Notes: generated by a model from the sequence alone, not told the origin. A stretch of 42,699 bases of DNA from Planctomycetota bacterium (GCA_027296055.1 JAPUJT010000124.1:66992-109690); one strand, 5' to 3'; shown: positions 1 to 8,032, counted from the first letter of the stretch. Made by a program: numbers and translations.

Positions 1-13
1 AGTTTGCACTCAT
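1..13 (-). CDS. 5' end of a minus-strand gene leaving the window
   Basis: On the minus strand an ATG (bases 13-11) is followed by codons for Ser-Ala-Asn before the window ends. Directly upstream of it, at about 17-26, is an AAAGGAGCG ribosome-binding site at normal spacing. Only about four codons are visible, so the product is unknown. The gene would be transcribed divergently from the gene starting at 247, sharing a 230-base spacer. Confidence 0.45.
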
Positions 14-37
14 ACGTCGCTCCTTTCAGTCTTCAGG

Positions 38-56
38 GGCGCCATCTCCTGGCGCC
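38..56. other. Short perfect hairpin in the left divergent spacer
   Basis: GGCGCCA (38-44) and TGGCGCC (50-56) form a perfect 7-bp stem with a 5-base loop. It lies 25 bases upstream of the minus-strand start at base 13, so it would sit in that gene's leader or act as a palindromic operator. It is followed by a C/G-rich tract (about 62-105). No T-run follows, so it is not an obvious terminator. The role is unknown. Confidence 0.3.
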
Positions 57-246
57 GACATCCCCCCGGGAGCCCCGGGGGAGCCCGGGAGGGGCGGGAA
101 TACCGGCCCCTGGGGTCTGAGTCTAGGCATCCGCGGCCACCGGCGTCAAGAGGGGTGCCCCGGGGGCCGATCCGAGGCTGGGGGGCATGGTATAGTGGGT
201 GGGCCCCGGCCGATGACCGGTTCGAGGGGTCCGGGAGGACGGTCGG

Positions 247-1011
247 ATGCGAATCCTTCTCTACAATATCGAACGCGGCGGCGCCGCATCGAAGCGGGAG
301 GCGATCGGCGAGGCGATCGTCGAGCTCTCTCCAGATGTGGCGGTGATCCTCGAGGCGGTCGGGTGGCGGTCACGCAAACGGGGGGAGGCCCTGGCAGCCC
401 CTCTCGGCGGAAAGGCCTTCTATTGCCGGGCGCGGTCGGGGTTTGACCTGGCGATTCTCACCAGGCTGCCTACGCGGCGGGTACAGGCCCACACGGACCT
501 TGACCTCTTCCATGGCTGCCTCTCCATCGATGTGGAGGTCGCTCATGACAGCTGGGTGCGGATCCACGCCGCTCACCTCTCTCCGACCCGCGAGCACACG
601 CGGGAGCGGGAGATCAGGAAGATCCTTGGCGCGATCGGTCCCCGGGAGGACCTCCCGGAGGCGATCATGGGCGACCTGAACGGGATCCGGATCGACGACA
701 CGGTGGAGGAGGTCCCCGCCAGGCAGGTCAAACCCGGCACCGGTCCGGTCTGGAGGCAGGACAAGATCCCCCCGAGCGCCATCGACGTTCTTCCGGAGGA
801 GGGATGGATCGATGTCTACCGGGAGATCCACCCGTCCGAGAAGGGTTACACCTTTCCTGCCCATGAGCCCGTGGTTCGTTACGACTACGTATTCTCCAAC
901 CCCGCCTTCCGCGCCCGTGTGCAAGAGATCTCCGTCATGACCACCGCGCCGTGGACGGACCTGTCGGACCATCTGCCGCTGCTCATCCGGTTGGGCGACG
1001 GAGAGACGTGA
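247..1011 (+). CDS. Endonuclease/exonuclease/phosphatase (EEP) family hydrolase
   Basis: A 254-residue metal-dependent phosphodiesterase/phosphatase of the EEP (DNase I-like) fold. The family signatures occur in order: LLYNIER with Asn7, a metal-binding Glu36 in VILEAV, His110 in HAAHLS, the GDLNG loop with Asp143 and Asn145, and a terminal SDHLP with Asp241 and His242. There is no signal peptide, so it is probably cytoplasmic. The substrate cannot be told from sequence; members act on nucleic acids, inositol phosphates or sphingolipids. The start follows GGGAGGACGGTCGG. The stop TGA (1009-1011) shares one base with the ATG of the next gene, which indicates translational coupling. A TATAGT at 191-196 could be a -10 element, but no -35 is visible. 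Confidence 0.85.
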   Translation: MRILLYNIERGGAASKREAIGEAIVELSPDVAVILEAVGWRSRKRGEALAAPLGGKAFYCRARSGFDLAILTRLPTRRVQAHTDLDLFHGCLSIDVEVAHDSWVRIHAAHLSPTREHTREREIRKILGAIGPREDLPEAIMGDLNGIRIDDTVEEVPARQVKPGTGPVWRQDKIPPSAIDVLPEEGWIDVYREIHPSEKGYTFPAHEPVVRYDYVFSNPAFRARVQEISVMTTAPWTDLSDHLPLLIRLGDGET

Positions 1012-3413
1012 TGCGGGTAGCAACGGTCGCGGGCCTCCTGGCAGCGCTGCTGACCTCACTTCTGGGGGGAGGGCCGGCGGATGTCCGTCGTACCGAACCG
1101 GCCTACGCTCGGAGAGCGGTCGAGGATGCAGACCTTCCCGGCGGGCCGCTGGCGGCGGGGCGGGTGGGCGACTGGATCATCGGCAATGGCAAATTCCGCG
1201 CGGTGATCTCCGCGGTGGACCGGCCATTGGGTTTCGCCCGCTCGGGTGGAAATATCATCGATGCGGCCCCTACCGGCGGGAAAGATCGACTCCAACTTCT
1301 CTTCACGTATCTCGCCGACAAGTTTCCGCGGCAGATCGTCTACAAGCGGATGGAAATCGCCTCCGACGGCAAGGATGGACTGGCTGCCGTGATCATGGCC
1401 TCAGGAGTCGATTCACATGATCCCGCCATCGGGGCGTTGACGAGGTATTCCGTCACTCCGGGCAAGGCGATGATCGAGATTCAGACTCTCCTTACCCGGA
1501 CGAAGGGCACCGGAGTCCTGAAGGACTTCAAGATGGGAGACGCCGTGCAGTGGGGGGGGACGGAGCACTTCGCCCCCGGCCTCGGATTCGATCTTCCCGA
1601 GAGGACGGCCACTCGGTGGTTGGCCGGTGTAGGTCCCGGCGTCTCCTACGGCTACGTAGGGTTGTCCGACGACCTGGATGCGCGACATGGCCGATCCTGG
1701 TCGGACCCGATCGTCAAGACGGCCGACCTCACGCCTGGACAGACGCTCCCTTACACCCGGTATCTGATCATCGGGACGGGGGACACGGCGTCCATCGTCA
1801 AGGAGATCTCCGCCTCGCTGGGCCCTTCGGTGAGGATGGTGGCCGGAAAGGTCGTGGCGGAGGAAGGGGAGCGCCCCGTCCCGGGGGCGCGCGTGGATGT
1901 CTTCGGGGATGCTCCCCATCCACTCTTCTTCGCCCTCGCCGACGATCGGGGAAGGTTCGAGCTTCCGATTCCTCAGGGGCGCTTCGAGGCGCGTGCATCC
2001 GCGCCGGGCCGGAAGGCGACAGGAAGGGTGGCGATAAGAGAGGATCTCGTCCTCCGCCTCGGTCCCGCGGGACGGATCGTGATCTCACTCACCGGAGAGG
2101 ATGGAAAACCTCTGCCCGGCCGGTTGACGATAGAAGGCCTCGGCCAGACGCCGGATCCGGATCTGGGCCCGACGTCGAGGGCGGCAGGCGCGCGGAACAT
2201 TATCGCCACGATCACAGGGATGGCCGAGGCCCCTCTCTCTCCGGGCCGATATCGCATCACGGCCTCCCGCGGCCCCGAGTACACCATCCACCAGCGCGAG
2301 ATTGAAGTCGAGGGCGGGAAGCCGTCGAGCATCGACTTCCGTATCCGGAGGGCGATCGACACGACCGGTTACATCGCCTGTGACTTTCATCAGCACGCGG
2401 CCAACTCGGCCGACAGCGGCGTCTCTCTCGAGGACCGCGTGATCGCCAACGTGGCGGAGGGTCTCGAGTTGATGGTTTCTTCCGATCACGACTTCCTCAC
2501 CGACTTCGCCCCGACGATACGGCGACTGGGTGTCGAGAAGCTGATTCGATCGATGGTGGGGGATGAGGTGACCACGGCCAGTCTGGGACACTTCAACGCC
2601 TATCCCCTCAGGCCGCACCCAGGCTCACCGCGGGACGGCGCGCTGGACCCCTGGGAGATGACCCCGGCGGAGATCTTCTCCGCACTGAGGGCCTCGGCGC
2701 CGGAGGAGAAGGTCATCCAGATCAACCACCCGAGGTCGTCGAAGAACGGGTACTTCGCCCTTCATTCGATGGATGCGGCGCGGGGTAGCGCGGAACGAGA
2801 GGGGTTCTCCTGGGACTTCGATGCGATCGAGGTGTGGAACGGGCTTCGCATTACGGAGGCGGAATCGGTTCTCCAGGACTGGTTCGGGCTCTTGAACCGG
2901 GGCCGCCGCTACGTCGCCACCGGAAACTCCGATACACACGACGTCTTCAGGGATCGCTCGGGTTACCCCCGGAATTACGTCCGGGTGGAGGGAGACGATC
3001 CCGCGAGCATCTCTCCGGACCAGATCGTGAGGGCCTTGAAGATCGATCGATCCGTGGTGGTGACCAACGGACCCTTCCTCACGATGGAGGGACCGGGGGG
3101 CGCGCGGATCGGATCCGTCGTCCACTATCCGGAGGGAGACGTACCCATCAGGGTGCGAATCCAGACGGCGCCCTGGATCGAAGTGAATCGTCTGGAAGTG
3201 GTCGCCAACGGAAAAGTCGTCCACGACCTCGAACCGGACGGAGACGAGATCGACCTGGCCGTCCCGCTGGAAGGGGACGGCTGGATCGTCGTCATCGTTC
3301 GCGGGGACAGGACGATGGAGCCGATCCTTGCCGCCACGCCGTTCGCGTTCACTAATCCGATCTGGATCGATCGAGCCGGGGATGGTTTCGACCCGCCTTC
3401 ACAATCGCGGTAG
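1011..3413 (+). CDS. CehA/McbA-type PHP-domain metallohydrolase, exported
   Basis: An 800-residue protein starting at the ATG that overlaps the previous stop; an in-frame start 20 codons earlier would lie inside the upstream gene. Residues 1-20 form a signal peptide-like segment. An N-terminal beta-rich region is followed by a carboxypeptidase-regulatory-like domain (about 275-345). A PHP-type metallohydrolase domain begins near 450, with DFHQH (His460, His462), SSDHD (Asp492, His493) and a later GNSDTHD metal motif. CehA/McbA proteins were named for carbamate/aryl-ester hydrolysis, but most members have unknown substrates, so activity here is inference. Coupling to the EEP phosphatase suggests a shared scavenging role at the cell surface. 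Confidence 0.85.
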   Translation: MRVATVAGLLAALLTSLLGGGPADVRRTEPAYARRAVEDADLPGGPLAAGRVGDWIIGNGKFRAVISAVDRPLGFARSGGNIIDAAPTGGKDRLQLLFTYLADKFPRQIVYKRMEIASDGKDGLAAVIMASGVDSHDPAIGALTRYSVTPGKAMIEIQTLLTRTKGTGVLKDFKMGDAVQWGGTEHFAPGLGFDLPERTATRWLAGVGPGVSYGYVGLSDDLDARHGRSWSDPIVKTADLTPGQTLPYTRYLIIGTGDTASIVKEISASLGPSVRMVAGKVVAEEGERPVPGARVDVFGDAPHPLFFALADDRGRFELPIPQGRFEARASAPGRKATGRVAIREDLVLRLGPAGRIVISLTGEDGKPLPGRLTIEGLGQTPDPDLGPTSRAAGARNIIATITGMAEAPLSPGRYRITASRGPEYTIHQREIEVEGGKPSSIDFRIRRAIDTTGYIACDFHQHAANSADSGVSLEDRVIANVAEGLELMVSSDHDFLTDFAPTIRRLGVEKLIRSMVGDEVTTASLGHFNAYPLRPHPGSPRDGALDPWEMTPAEIFSALRASAPEEKVIQINHPRSSKNGYFALHSMDAARGSAEREGFSWDFDAIEVWNGLRITEAESVLQDWFGLLNRGRRYVATGNSDTHDVFRDRSGYPRNYVRVEGDDPASISPDQIVRALKIDRSVVVTNGPFLTMEGPGGARIGSVVHYPEGDVPIRVRIQTAPWIEVNRLEVVANGKVVHDLEPDGDEIDLAVPLEGDGWIVVIVRGDRTMEPILAATPFAFTNPIWIDRAGDGFDPPSQSR

Positions 3414-3509
3414 CGCGCCTGCCAGCGCCCGGTGCAATTTTTCGCCCACTTCCTTCGTCTCATTGATGGGGGCAAAGAAGTTCGCACTGGGGGAGAAGGG
3501 CAACGCCCT

Positions 3510-4262
3510 GTGAAAGGGCAAAGTCCAGTTGCTCTGGGGGGAGGAGAGCCGCGAGGCTCGACGGTCTGGCCCGCCCTGCGGCGAACGGCCCTCGTTCTCT
3601 GCGCCTCACTCGGTTGCGCATCCCCCGCTCTCGAGACGACACGCTGGGAACGCCCCCCTGATCACACGCCCTTGCCGTGGTCGGTATCCGTCGTACGTCT
3701 ACAGAACCACCGCCCCCAGCACCGCCTGAGCACTCGCGCCCTCGCGTGGATTCCTATGGTCCCGACGAGCACCCTGGTCCTCGAGCGTCCAGGCCGGCGG
3801 CTTCTCATCCACGATCCGGAACGAAAAATCGCCGAGATCCTGGCCAAGAGGCTGAAAGATGCCCGGGTCTTCTCTTCGGTCAGCTACCTGAAACGCGTCC
3901 CCCCCAAAGGTTCGGGGCTAAACACCGACCTCATCCTGGATGGGGCGGTCCGGTCGAGTCGATTCGAGGCCACCCTCATCACCTATGGTCTGTCGTTTTT
4001 TAGCGCTCCTCTCTGGATCTTCGGGTTTCCGAGACACCGGATCGGATTTGACCTTCGCTTCTATCTGCGAATCGTGAACGGGCGCACGGGCGAAGTCCTC
4101 TGGGAGCATGAGGTCCATGAGGAATGGGGCCACTGGCATGGTCTTTATTACGGGCGAAACATGCGGCAGTTTCCCATCCTCATCGAGCGGGGGGTCGAAG
4201 AGGCTATCCGGCGCCTGGACGCCGCCATCGCTGGGGGAGCACTGGGAGACCTGGACTCATGA
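3510..4262 (+). CDS. Lipoprotein of unknown function
   Basis: About 250 residues. The reading frame is open from 3432, but the best-supported start is GTG 3510, preceded by GGGAGAAGGG (3491-3500). A hydrophobic stretch ends in the lipobox ASLGC (Cys36 from this start), predicting a lipid-anchored exported protein. The body has a segment ending in AKRLKDARVF and a hydrophobic block around YGLSFFSAPLWIFGF, then strands with LRIVNGRTGEVLWEHEVHEEW. This resembles lipoproteins that normalise or assemble envelope components, but I do not recognise a named family. The stop overlaps the next ATG (ATGA at 4259-4262), so the two genes form an operon. The start is uncertain. Confidence 0.65.
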   Translation: MKGQSPVALGGGEPRGSTVWPALRRTALVLCASLGCASPALETTRWERPPDHTPLPWSVSVVRLQNHRPQHRLSTRALAWIPMVPTSTLVLERPGRRLLIHDPERKIAEILAKRLKDARVFSSVSYLKRVPPKGSGLNTDLILDGAVRSSRFEATLITYGLSFFSAPLWIFGFPRHRIGFDLRFYLRIVNGRTGEVLWEHEVHEEWGHWHGLYYGRNMRQFPILIERGVEEAIRRLDAAIAGGALGDLDS

Positions 4263-5092
4263 AACGTTCCTATCTTCTCGCGGCCGTCGCGCTCTGCCTC
4301 CTGTGGCCTCTCGGGACCGCCGGGGCGCAGGGGCTCCTCACCTCGGATCTGTGGCAGCAAGGAAGTGCACCGGGAGGCTACAAGCCTCTCGTTGCGCCCG
4401 ACCCCGATGTCGCCGGGAGGCGTCGGGCCCGGCCGATTCGAGTGAGGGGGAAGCCGGGTGAGCTGCCACTGGACCATCTGCACATACGGACCTGGTTTCG
4501 GACGACGGCCCTGACCGCGTCCAAGATTGCGAAGAACCGGGGGGTATGGGCCGGAGAGGCCCCACGACTGAACGATGCGTTGAAGCCTTCGATCGGATTC
4601 GGCGCTGATTTCGTCTACTCGTTCACACCGCTCATGTCACTCACCTACAGCATCGGGTATGAGTGGTTCGAGGGGGGGAGCGCCGCCGGCGCCGATTTTC
4701 ATGACTTCGGATTCCTTCTCTCATCTGTCGGTCCCCGGATCAGCTTCCCTCTGGGGCTGTCGCCGGGCGACTGGGACGACCCCGAGGCGGTGCCCTACGT
4801 CCGCGGGATCATCCCCTACGTACGTCTCGGCCTCGGCCTGGCCCTCACCTCGGACATCGATTACGACGAACCAGGCACGGGAACCAGGCAGGAGCTCTAC
4901 GCCGCCGACGGGGTCTTTCATATGAGCTTCGTCTTCGGCACGGAGATCCGCGGGGAGCATTGGGGGGTCTTCTTCGAGCTTCTGGGGGTCCAGTCGATAG
5001 GCCCGCTCGACGGTACGAAGTCCCCGGAATCGAAGTCGAAACTCTCGATCGTCGGTTTCCCGTTCACGTTCGGCGCCGTCTATCGCTTTTGA
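4259..5092 (+). CDS. Predicted outer-membrane beta-barrel-type protein
   Basis: A 277-residue protein with a clear signal peptide (MKRSYLLAAVALCLLWPL, cleavage near AGAQG). The mature part is rich in alternating aromatic/glycine strands (FGADFVYSFTPLMSLTYSIGYEWF, split here as separate strands) and ends in FTFGAVYRF. A terminal Phe preceded by alternating hydrophobics is typical of barrel proteins recognised by the BAM complex. It starts at the ATG overlapping the upstream lipoprotein stop, suggesting the lipoprotein and barrel are co-produced. The function is unknown. Its last 29 bases overlap the convergent SprT-like gene. Confidence 0.7.
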   Translation: MKRSYLLAAVALCLLWPLGTAGAQGLLTSDLWQQGSAPGGYKPLVAPDPDVAGRRRARPIRVRGKPGELPLDHLHIRTWFRTTALTASKIAKNRGVWAGEAPRLNDALKPSIGFGADFVYSFTPLMSLTYSIGYEWFEGGSAAGADFHDFGFLLSSVGPRISFPLGLSPGDWDDPEAVPYVRGIIPYVRLGLGLALTSDIDYDEPGTGTRQELYAADGVFHMSFVFGTEIRGEHWGVFFELLGVQSIGPLDGTKSPESKSKLSIVGFPFTFGAVYRF

Positions 5093-5573
5093 CGGGGACG
5101 AGCACGAATCGACGATGCCACCTCCCCCCGTTGTGCCGATTGCAGCATTGAGCGCAGGCGCTTCGGTTCCGCCCGATCCGGATCCGCCGCAGGACCTTTC
5201 GGCTGCAGGCAGGGCACTGATACCTGTACCGGGGGGACGGTCGGCCCGGAACGTCCCTGGCGAACATCTTCCGGAGTCCCAGACGCCTGGCGATCCGTTT
5301 CATCTCCGGCGTATGACCGACCCGCACCTTCCGCCGGTGTTGATCGAGATGAATCATCTCGTGGAGAAGCGTGTCGCGAACCTCTCCTGGACCGAAGCTC
5401 TGGTGGTAGGCGACGGAGATCTCGATCACTCGTCGCCGGACGTCGATTCGCCCCGCGGTCGTGCGAAGCCGAGGGTTCCACAGGAGCTGGCACTTTGGCA
5501 GAGCGCCGTCGAAGTGGACCGAGTTGAGCGAGCGGTAGAGATCGGCCAGGTCCGGGGGGGGGGATGGGCGCAT
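5064..5573 (-). CDS. SprT-like zinc metalloprotease-family protein
   Basis: A 169-residue protein. HEMIH (residues 71-75) is the zinc-binding HExxH motif, followed by GHTPEMKRIARRLG, typical of the SprT-like domain. A C-terminal zinc ribbon has Cys120-x2-Cys123 and Cys140-x2-Cys143. Related proteins (SprT, Spartan/SPRTN) act on DNA-protein crosslinks or have unknown targets; function here is by family only. The ATG at 5573 follows AGGAAGGGGCGAC, a good ribosome-binding site. It converges on and overlaps the end of the preceding plus-strand gene. Confidence 0.85.
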   Translation of the reverse strand: MRPSPPPDLADLYRSLNSVHFDGALPKCQLLWNPRLRTTAGRIDVRRRVIEISVAYHQSFGPGEVRDTLLHEMIHLDQHRRKVRVGHTPEMKRIARRLGLRKMFARDVPGRPSPRYRYQCPACSRKVLRRIRIGRNRSACAQCCNRHNGGRWHRRFVLVPVKSDRRRRT

Positions 5574-5757
5574 GTCGCCCCTTCCTTAGCAGACAGGGGA
5601 CCTTCGGATCAAGGGAAGAACGCCATACCCGCCGGGCAAGATCTACCTGCCGCGCCGGTCGACTGTCAGATGAAGCGCTACTTGCTCATCGGCGCAATCC
5701 TTTGCGAGGCAGCGAAATACCACCGGCCCGCCGCGCGGGACGGCTGGAGGTCCGCCC

Positions 5758-5787
5758 TTGGCACTCCGCTTGCATTGTCACTAATAC
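5758..5787 (+). promoter_or_regulatory. Candidate sigma70-type promoter of a noncoding transcript
   Basis: TTGGCA (5758-5763) and TAATAC (5782-5787) are separated by 18 bases. A start near 5794 would place two hairpins and the terminator at 6022 in one transcript of about 230 bases with no open frame. This is a sequence match only. Confidence 0.3.
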
Positions 5788-5793
5788 GTTAGG

Positions 5794-6022
5794 GGTGGGG
5801 AAGGAGGCCGAATGGCCTCTGCGGGGTCTCTGAAGGTTTCCTTCACGCCCCTGTGAGATTCTCCTGGCGCAACGCCGCGGGCCTTTACCCAAAACCGTCC
5901 AGGTAAGGCAGCGTGGCCGCCGGGCGACTGGAGTGGGCTCTCTGGCAGGGGCTCGCTTCAGAGTGGGATGGAGCTGGTTTGCCAGATCGGGTTCACCTGG
6001 TCAGGCAAGCCAGCTTTTTTTT
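5794..6022 (+). ncRNA. Candidate structured noncoding RNA
   Basis: No protein gene explains why a strong plus-strand terminator stands at 6022, because the nearest upstream gene is on the minus strand. The segment between the promoter-like pair and the terminator holds a GAGGCC-GAAT-GGCCTC hairpin, a TGAAGG-TTT-CCTTCA hairpin nested in GGGG/CCCC, and near the 3' end three mutually exclusive CTGG/CCAG pairings around the terminator. It does not match 6S, RNase P, tmRNA or tRNA signatures that I know. A short resemblance to SRP RNA (GTTCACCTGGTCAGG) lacks the diagnostic GGAAGGAAGCAGCC part. The boundaries are inferred. Confidence 0.3.
5973..6022 (+). terminator. Intrinsic terminator with 11-bp stem and eight T
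   Basis: GCTGGTTTGCC (5973-5983) pairs with GGCAAGCCAGC (6004-6014) through 10 Watson-Crick pairs and one G-U pair, across a 20-base loop. It is followed immediately by eight T (6015-6022). An alternative CTGG-TTTG-CCAG hairpin (5974-5985) competes with the terminator stem, so attenuation is conceivable. It is the clearest intrinsic terminator I found in the window. Confidence 0.7.
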
Positions 6023-6025
6023 GTA

Positions 6026-6048
6026 GAGTTTCATGACGCGCACCAAAC
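6026..6048 (+). repeat. Dispersed 23-bp repeat, copy 1
   Basis: Core TTTCATGACGCGCACCAAA within a GAG...C frame, identical to the copy at 8410-8432 and to the reverse complement of 27482-27504. It is an imperfect palindrome (GTTT...AAAC ends, TG...CA inside). It begins three bases after the T-run of the terminator. REP-like elements of this kind are typically non-autonomous and moved by RAYT transposases. No such gene is in the window. Confidence 0.75.
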
Positions 6049-6206
6049 ACTGCCGGCGATGACGTCCCGCTGATAGCCAGGGAGTCGCCCGTCGTGGAGG
6101 AGTCGCTGGCCTTGTCTTGCAAGGATGCTGGCGTCTATCATCTTGGGCAGGGGGCCACTGCAGACAGGTGAGCGGCTAGCCGTTAGGCAGCCCCAGGCGA
6201 ATTAAT

Positions 6207-6677
6207 ATGTTGATCACGAATCTACTGCTGAGACGCACCGTAGCTTTCGGTGTCGACTGCGCGATCCTCTTTGTATTGCTCGGTCCGATCACTTTCGCTG
6301 TCCACCGCCGGCTGAACCCCGGTGCGGAGGCAGGCCCCGAGTTATATCGCGCCTTGTTGCTCGGCTTTTCTCTCCCTGCGTGGACTTATTTTGTTCTTAG
6401 CGACTGCTCCCAGCGGGGTGCGACTCTCGGTAAGCGTCTCATGCACATACGAGTCCGCACTTTGAAGCGTAGCAGCCCCAGCCTGCTCCGAGCCATCACG
6501 CGCTCATCTGCAAAGCTCGCACCCTGGGAGCTTGTCCACATCTCGGCGTTTGCCCTATCATCGGGCGCGGGACAACTCGCCCCCGTTCAGATCGTTGGTT
6601 TATCCTTTGCCAACTTTCTTTGGTTGTCCTATTTCGCCTCCGCGATCCTGTCGCGGGGGGGGTCGGAGCCTGCATGA
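6207..6677 (+). CDS. RDD family integral membrane protein
   Basis: A 156-residue protein with four hydrophobic segments (around residues 12-30, 45-64, 105-122 and 128-148). RDD-family landmarks are RRTVAFGVDCAILF at the N-terminus (the Arg and Asp positions that give RDD its name) and the loop GATLGKRLMHIRV between helices 2 and 3. RDD proteins are membrane proteins of mostly unknown role; some are linked to Na+/Li+ antiport. The ribosome-binding site is weak (CAGGCG upstream of AATTAATATG). Codon use looks less GC-biased than in the housekeeping genes further right, consistent with accessory DNA. Confidence 0.75.
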   Translation: MLITNLLLRRTVAFGVDCAILFVLLGPITFAVHRRLNPGAEAGPELYRALLLGFSLPAWTYFVLSDCSQRGATLGKRLMHIRVRTLKRSSPSLLRAITRSSAKLAPWELVHISAFALSSGAGQLAPVQIVGLSFANFLWLSYFASAILSRGGSEPA

Positions 6678-7024
6678 CTACCTCGCCTCCACCGAGGTGA
6701 GGCACGCTCGGTCGCCATCGCTTGATGGCGACCCCGAACAAGGGGTTGCCTGACAACTCCCTGCAGGAGGGGTCAAGCCCTCATCTCATCTCGTGGTTTG
6801 CTCGCTGATCCCCCCAAGAAACAGAAGCCCCATCCAGGATCTGCCTCCGTCCCCATCCCAAGTGGCCTCGCTCCTGCTTCTGTGGGCGACTAAGCCCTAG
6901 CCGTTGATCGGCCTCCAGCAGGGTTGTAGCCTGCTCCGCGTAGGGACCCCCGCGACAACTCAACAAATGCCGAAGCCGTGGATACGGCCGAGGGGGGGCG
7001 TCCCGTAACAGGAGGGACCTAGAA
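6678..7024. other. Spacer without a convincing gene
   Basis: Apart from the hairpin at 6710-6733 and a weaker CCTCGCCTC/GAGGTGAGG pairing just upstream of it, I see only C-rich non-coding sequence. It ends in the AACAGGAGGGACC ribosome-binding site of the next gene. Open frames here lack starts with ribosome-binding sites and show no family features. Confidence 0.5.
6710..6733 (+). terminator. Strong hairpin after the RDD gene
   Basis: GGTCGCCATC (6710-6719) and GATGGCGACC (6724-6733) form a perfect 10-bp stem with a GCTT loop, 33 bases after the RDD stop codon. There is no T-run, so it may stabilise an mRNA 3' end or act as a terminator of the U-less kind rather than a classical one. Confidence 0.4.
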
Positions 7025-7291
7025 ATGAAGTCGAAGTCCAGTTTTGTGATCGGGCTCCTGGCCGGAGCAGCCCTGATCTTCACCGTGGCAGCGGCAGCTC
7101 AACCATCTCCAGACCTAGGCCGGTATCAGATCGTAGACCCAGAGGCATCGCTTCCGTTCATGCTGGATACCGCGACCGGGGAGACGTGGCATCTGGTCCA
7201 ACCATCCAGGGCCAAGTACCAGAGCGACGACAAGAAACTCAGGCTGCCAGCCTGGTATCCGATGAAGAAGCACGACATGCTCCCAAAGTAG
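7025..7291 (+). CDS. Small exported protein of unknown function
   Basis: 88 residues. The ATG is preceded by a strong AGGAGGG site at good spacing. Residues 1-25 are a signal peptide (basic MKSKSS, hydrophobic core, AAAA before QPSP). The mature part is about 62 residues and contains GRYQIVDPEASLPFMLDTATGETWHLV, read here as two short strands. This strand pattern, a value displayed 'with context', is seen in many small bacterial secreted proteins of unknown role. I recognise no named family. Confidence 0.7.
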   Translation: MKSKSSFVIGLLAGAALIFTVAAAAQPSPDLGRYQIVDPEASLPFMLDTATGETWHLVQPSRAKYQSDDKKLRLPAWYPMKKHDMLPK

Positions 7292-7409
7292 GGGACAGTC
7301 ATGCCGAGCCACACTGAGAGGAAGGGCCACCGCAGCCCAGCGGCGCGGGGAGGAACCGGACCAGGGACGTGAAGGCAAGGCGAGCACCGCAGGCAAAGGA
7401 GGAGGAGCG

Positions 7410-7739
7410 ATGGGTCGATTCGTGATCGCATGCTACCGCCCGAAGGCGGGGAAGCGGGAGGCTCTGCACGTATTGATGAAGACTCACCTGCAGAGGTTGA
7501 GGGCCGAGGGCCTGGTTACGGACAGGAAATCCGCAATGATGGAGGCGCAGGACGGGACCGTCATCGAGGTTTTCGAGTGGAAATCGAAGGAAGCCATCGA
7601 GGCGGCCCACTCGAACCCACAGGTCATGGCAATGTGGAGCGAGTACGAGAAAGTCTGCGATTACGTTCCGGTCTCCTCCCTGAAGGAAACCAAGGAGCTC
7701 TTCGCAGAGTTTGAACCGTTGAACCTCACCGAGAGCTGA
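7410..7739 (+). CDS. Antibiotic biosynthesis monooxygenase (ABM)-like small protein
   Basis: 109 residues, started by ATG after GGAGGAGGAGCG. The layout fits the dimeric alpha-beta barrel ABM fold: an opening strand FVIACYRPKAG, a helix KREALHVLMKTHLQRLRAEG, a strand TVIEVFEWKSKEAIEAAHSNPQV and a helix VMAMWSEYEKV. ABM domains occur in heme-degrading or quinol-oxidising monooxygenases and many uncharacterised proteins, so activity is not implied. Nothing in the flanks gives a substrate. Confidence 0.7.
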   Translation: MGRFVIACYRPKAGKREALHVLMKTHLQRLRAEGLVTDRKSAMMEAQDGTVIEVFEWKSKEAIEAAHSNPQVMAMWSEYEKVCDYVPVSSLKETKELFAEFEPLNLTES

Positions 7740-7867
7740 TTCGAACGGACCCCCTGAGCCCTCCACCGAAACGCTGCCTGACAAGCCGCCGCACGCGGCC
7801 AGCAGCGCGGGAAGAACTGGAGCCAAGGACTCGAGGGCAAGTCGAGCGTCACGGGAAGGTGAGCGGC

Positions 7868-8020
7868 ATGATATTCCGAGAGCCGAAGTACCTGCCCAAA
7901 TACCCCGCTTTCATCCTGATACCTGCTGTCCTGGCTCTCTGGACCCGTCTCCCCCCCCTCGATAGTCGCAGCCAAGATTGGCGCTTCCCCTGGCTGCTAG
8001 GGAGGCTGATCCCCCCTTGA
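7868..8020 (+). CDS. Possible 50-residue membrane peptide
   Basis: ATG at 7868 follows GGGAAGGTGAGCGGC and opens a 50-codon frame with a hydrophobic centre (AFILIPAVLALW) between KYLPKYP and basic residues, ending at TGA 8018-8020 just before the next gene. The pattern fits a small single-pass membrane peptide. A shorter frame at 8571-8675 has a similar KYLAGIPAILLVFG segment. No homology can be claimed. Confidence 0.3.
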   Translation: MIFREPKYLPKYPAFILIPAVLALWTRLPPLDSRSQDWRFPWLLGRLIPP

Positions 8021-8032
8021 TAGACTCATGGC

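Larger units (their letters stand above)
5574..6206. other. Gene-free spacer with RNA-like structure and a dispersed repeat
   Basis: There is no convincing coding region in these 633 bases. In order it holds a promoter-like pair (5758-5787), hairpins GAGGCC/GGCCTC (5804-5819) and TGAAGG/CCTTCA (5831-5845), a strong intrinsic terminator (5973-6022), one copy of the 23-bp dispersed repeat (6026-6048), and a GTTAGGC heptamer shortly before the RDD gene. Both adjacent genes read away from it. Confidence 0.6.

Noticed and set aside
181..215. tRNA-like D-arm pattern (GCATGGTATAGTGGG)
   Set aside because: No acceptor or T-arm complement follows at tRNA spacing.
951..1010. Extended start for the PHP metallohydrolase
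   Set aside because: It would lie inside the EEP gene. The ATG at 1011, sharing a base with the EEP stop, fits the coupled pattern and the signal-like N-terminus.
5975..6014. SRP RNA gene
   Set aside because: GTTCACCTGGTCAGG resembles part of the conserved loop, but the GGAAGGAAGCAGCC half is missing, and the bases are better explained by the terminator stem.
6171..6195. Complete integron attC site
   Set aside because: GTTAGGC matches the core consensus, but I could not find a matching RYYYAAC inverse core with a foldable body upstream, and no integrase gene is present.
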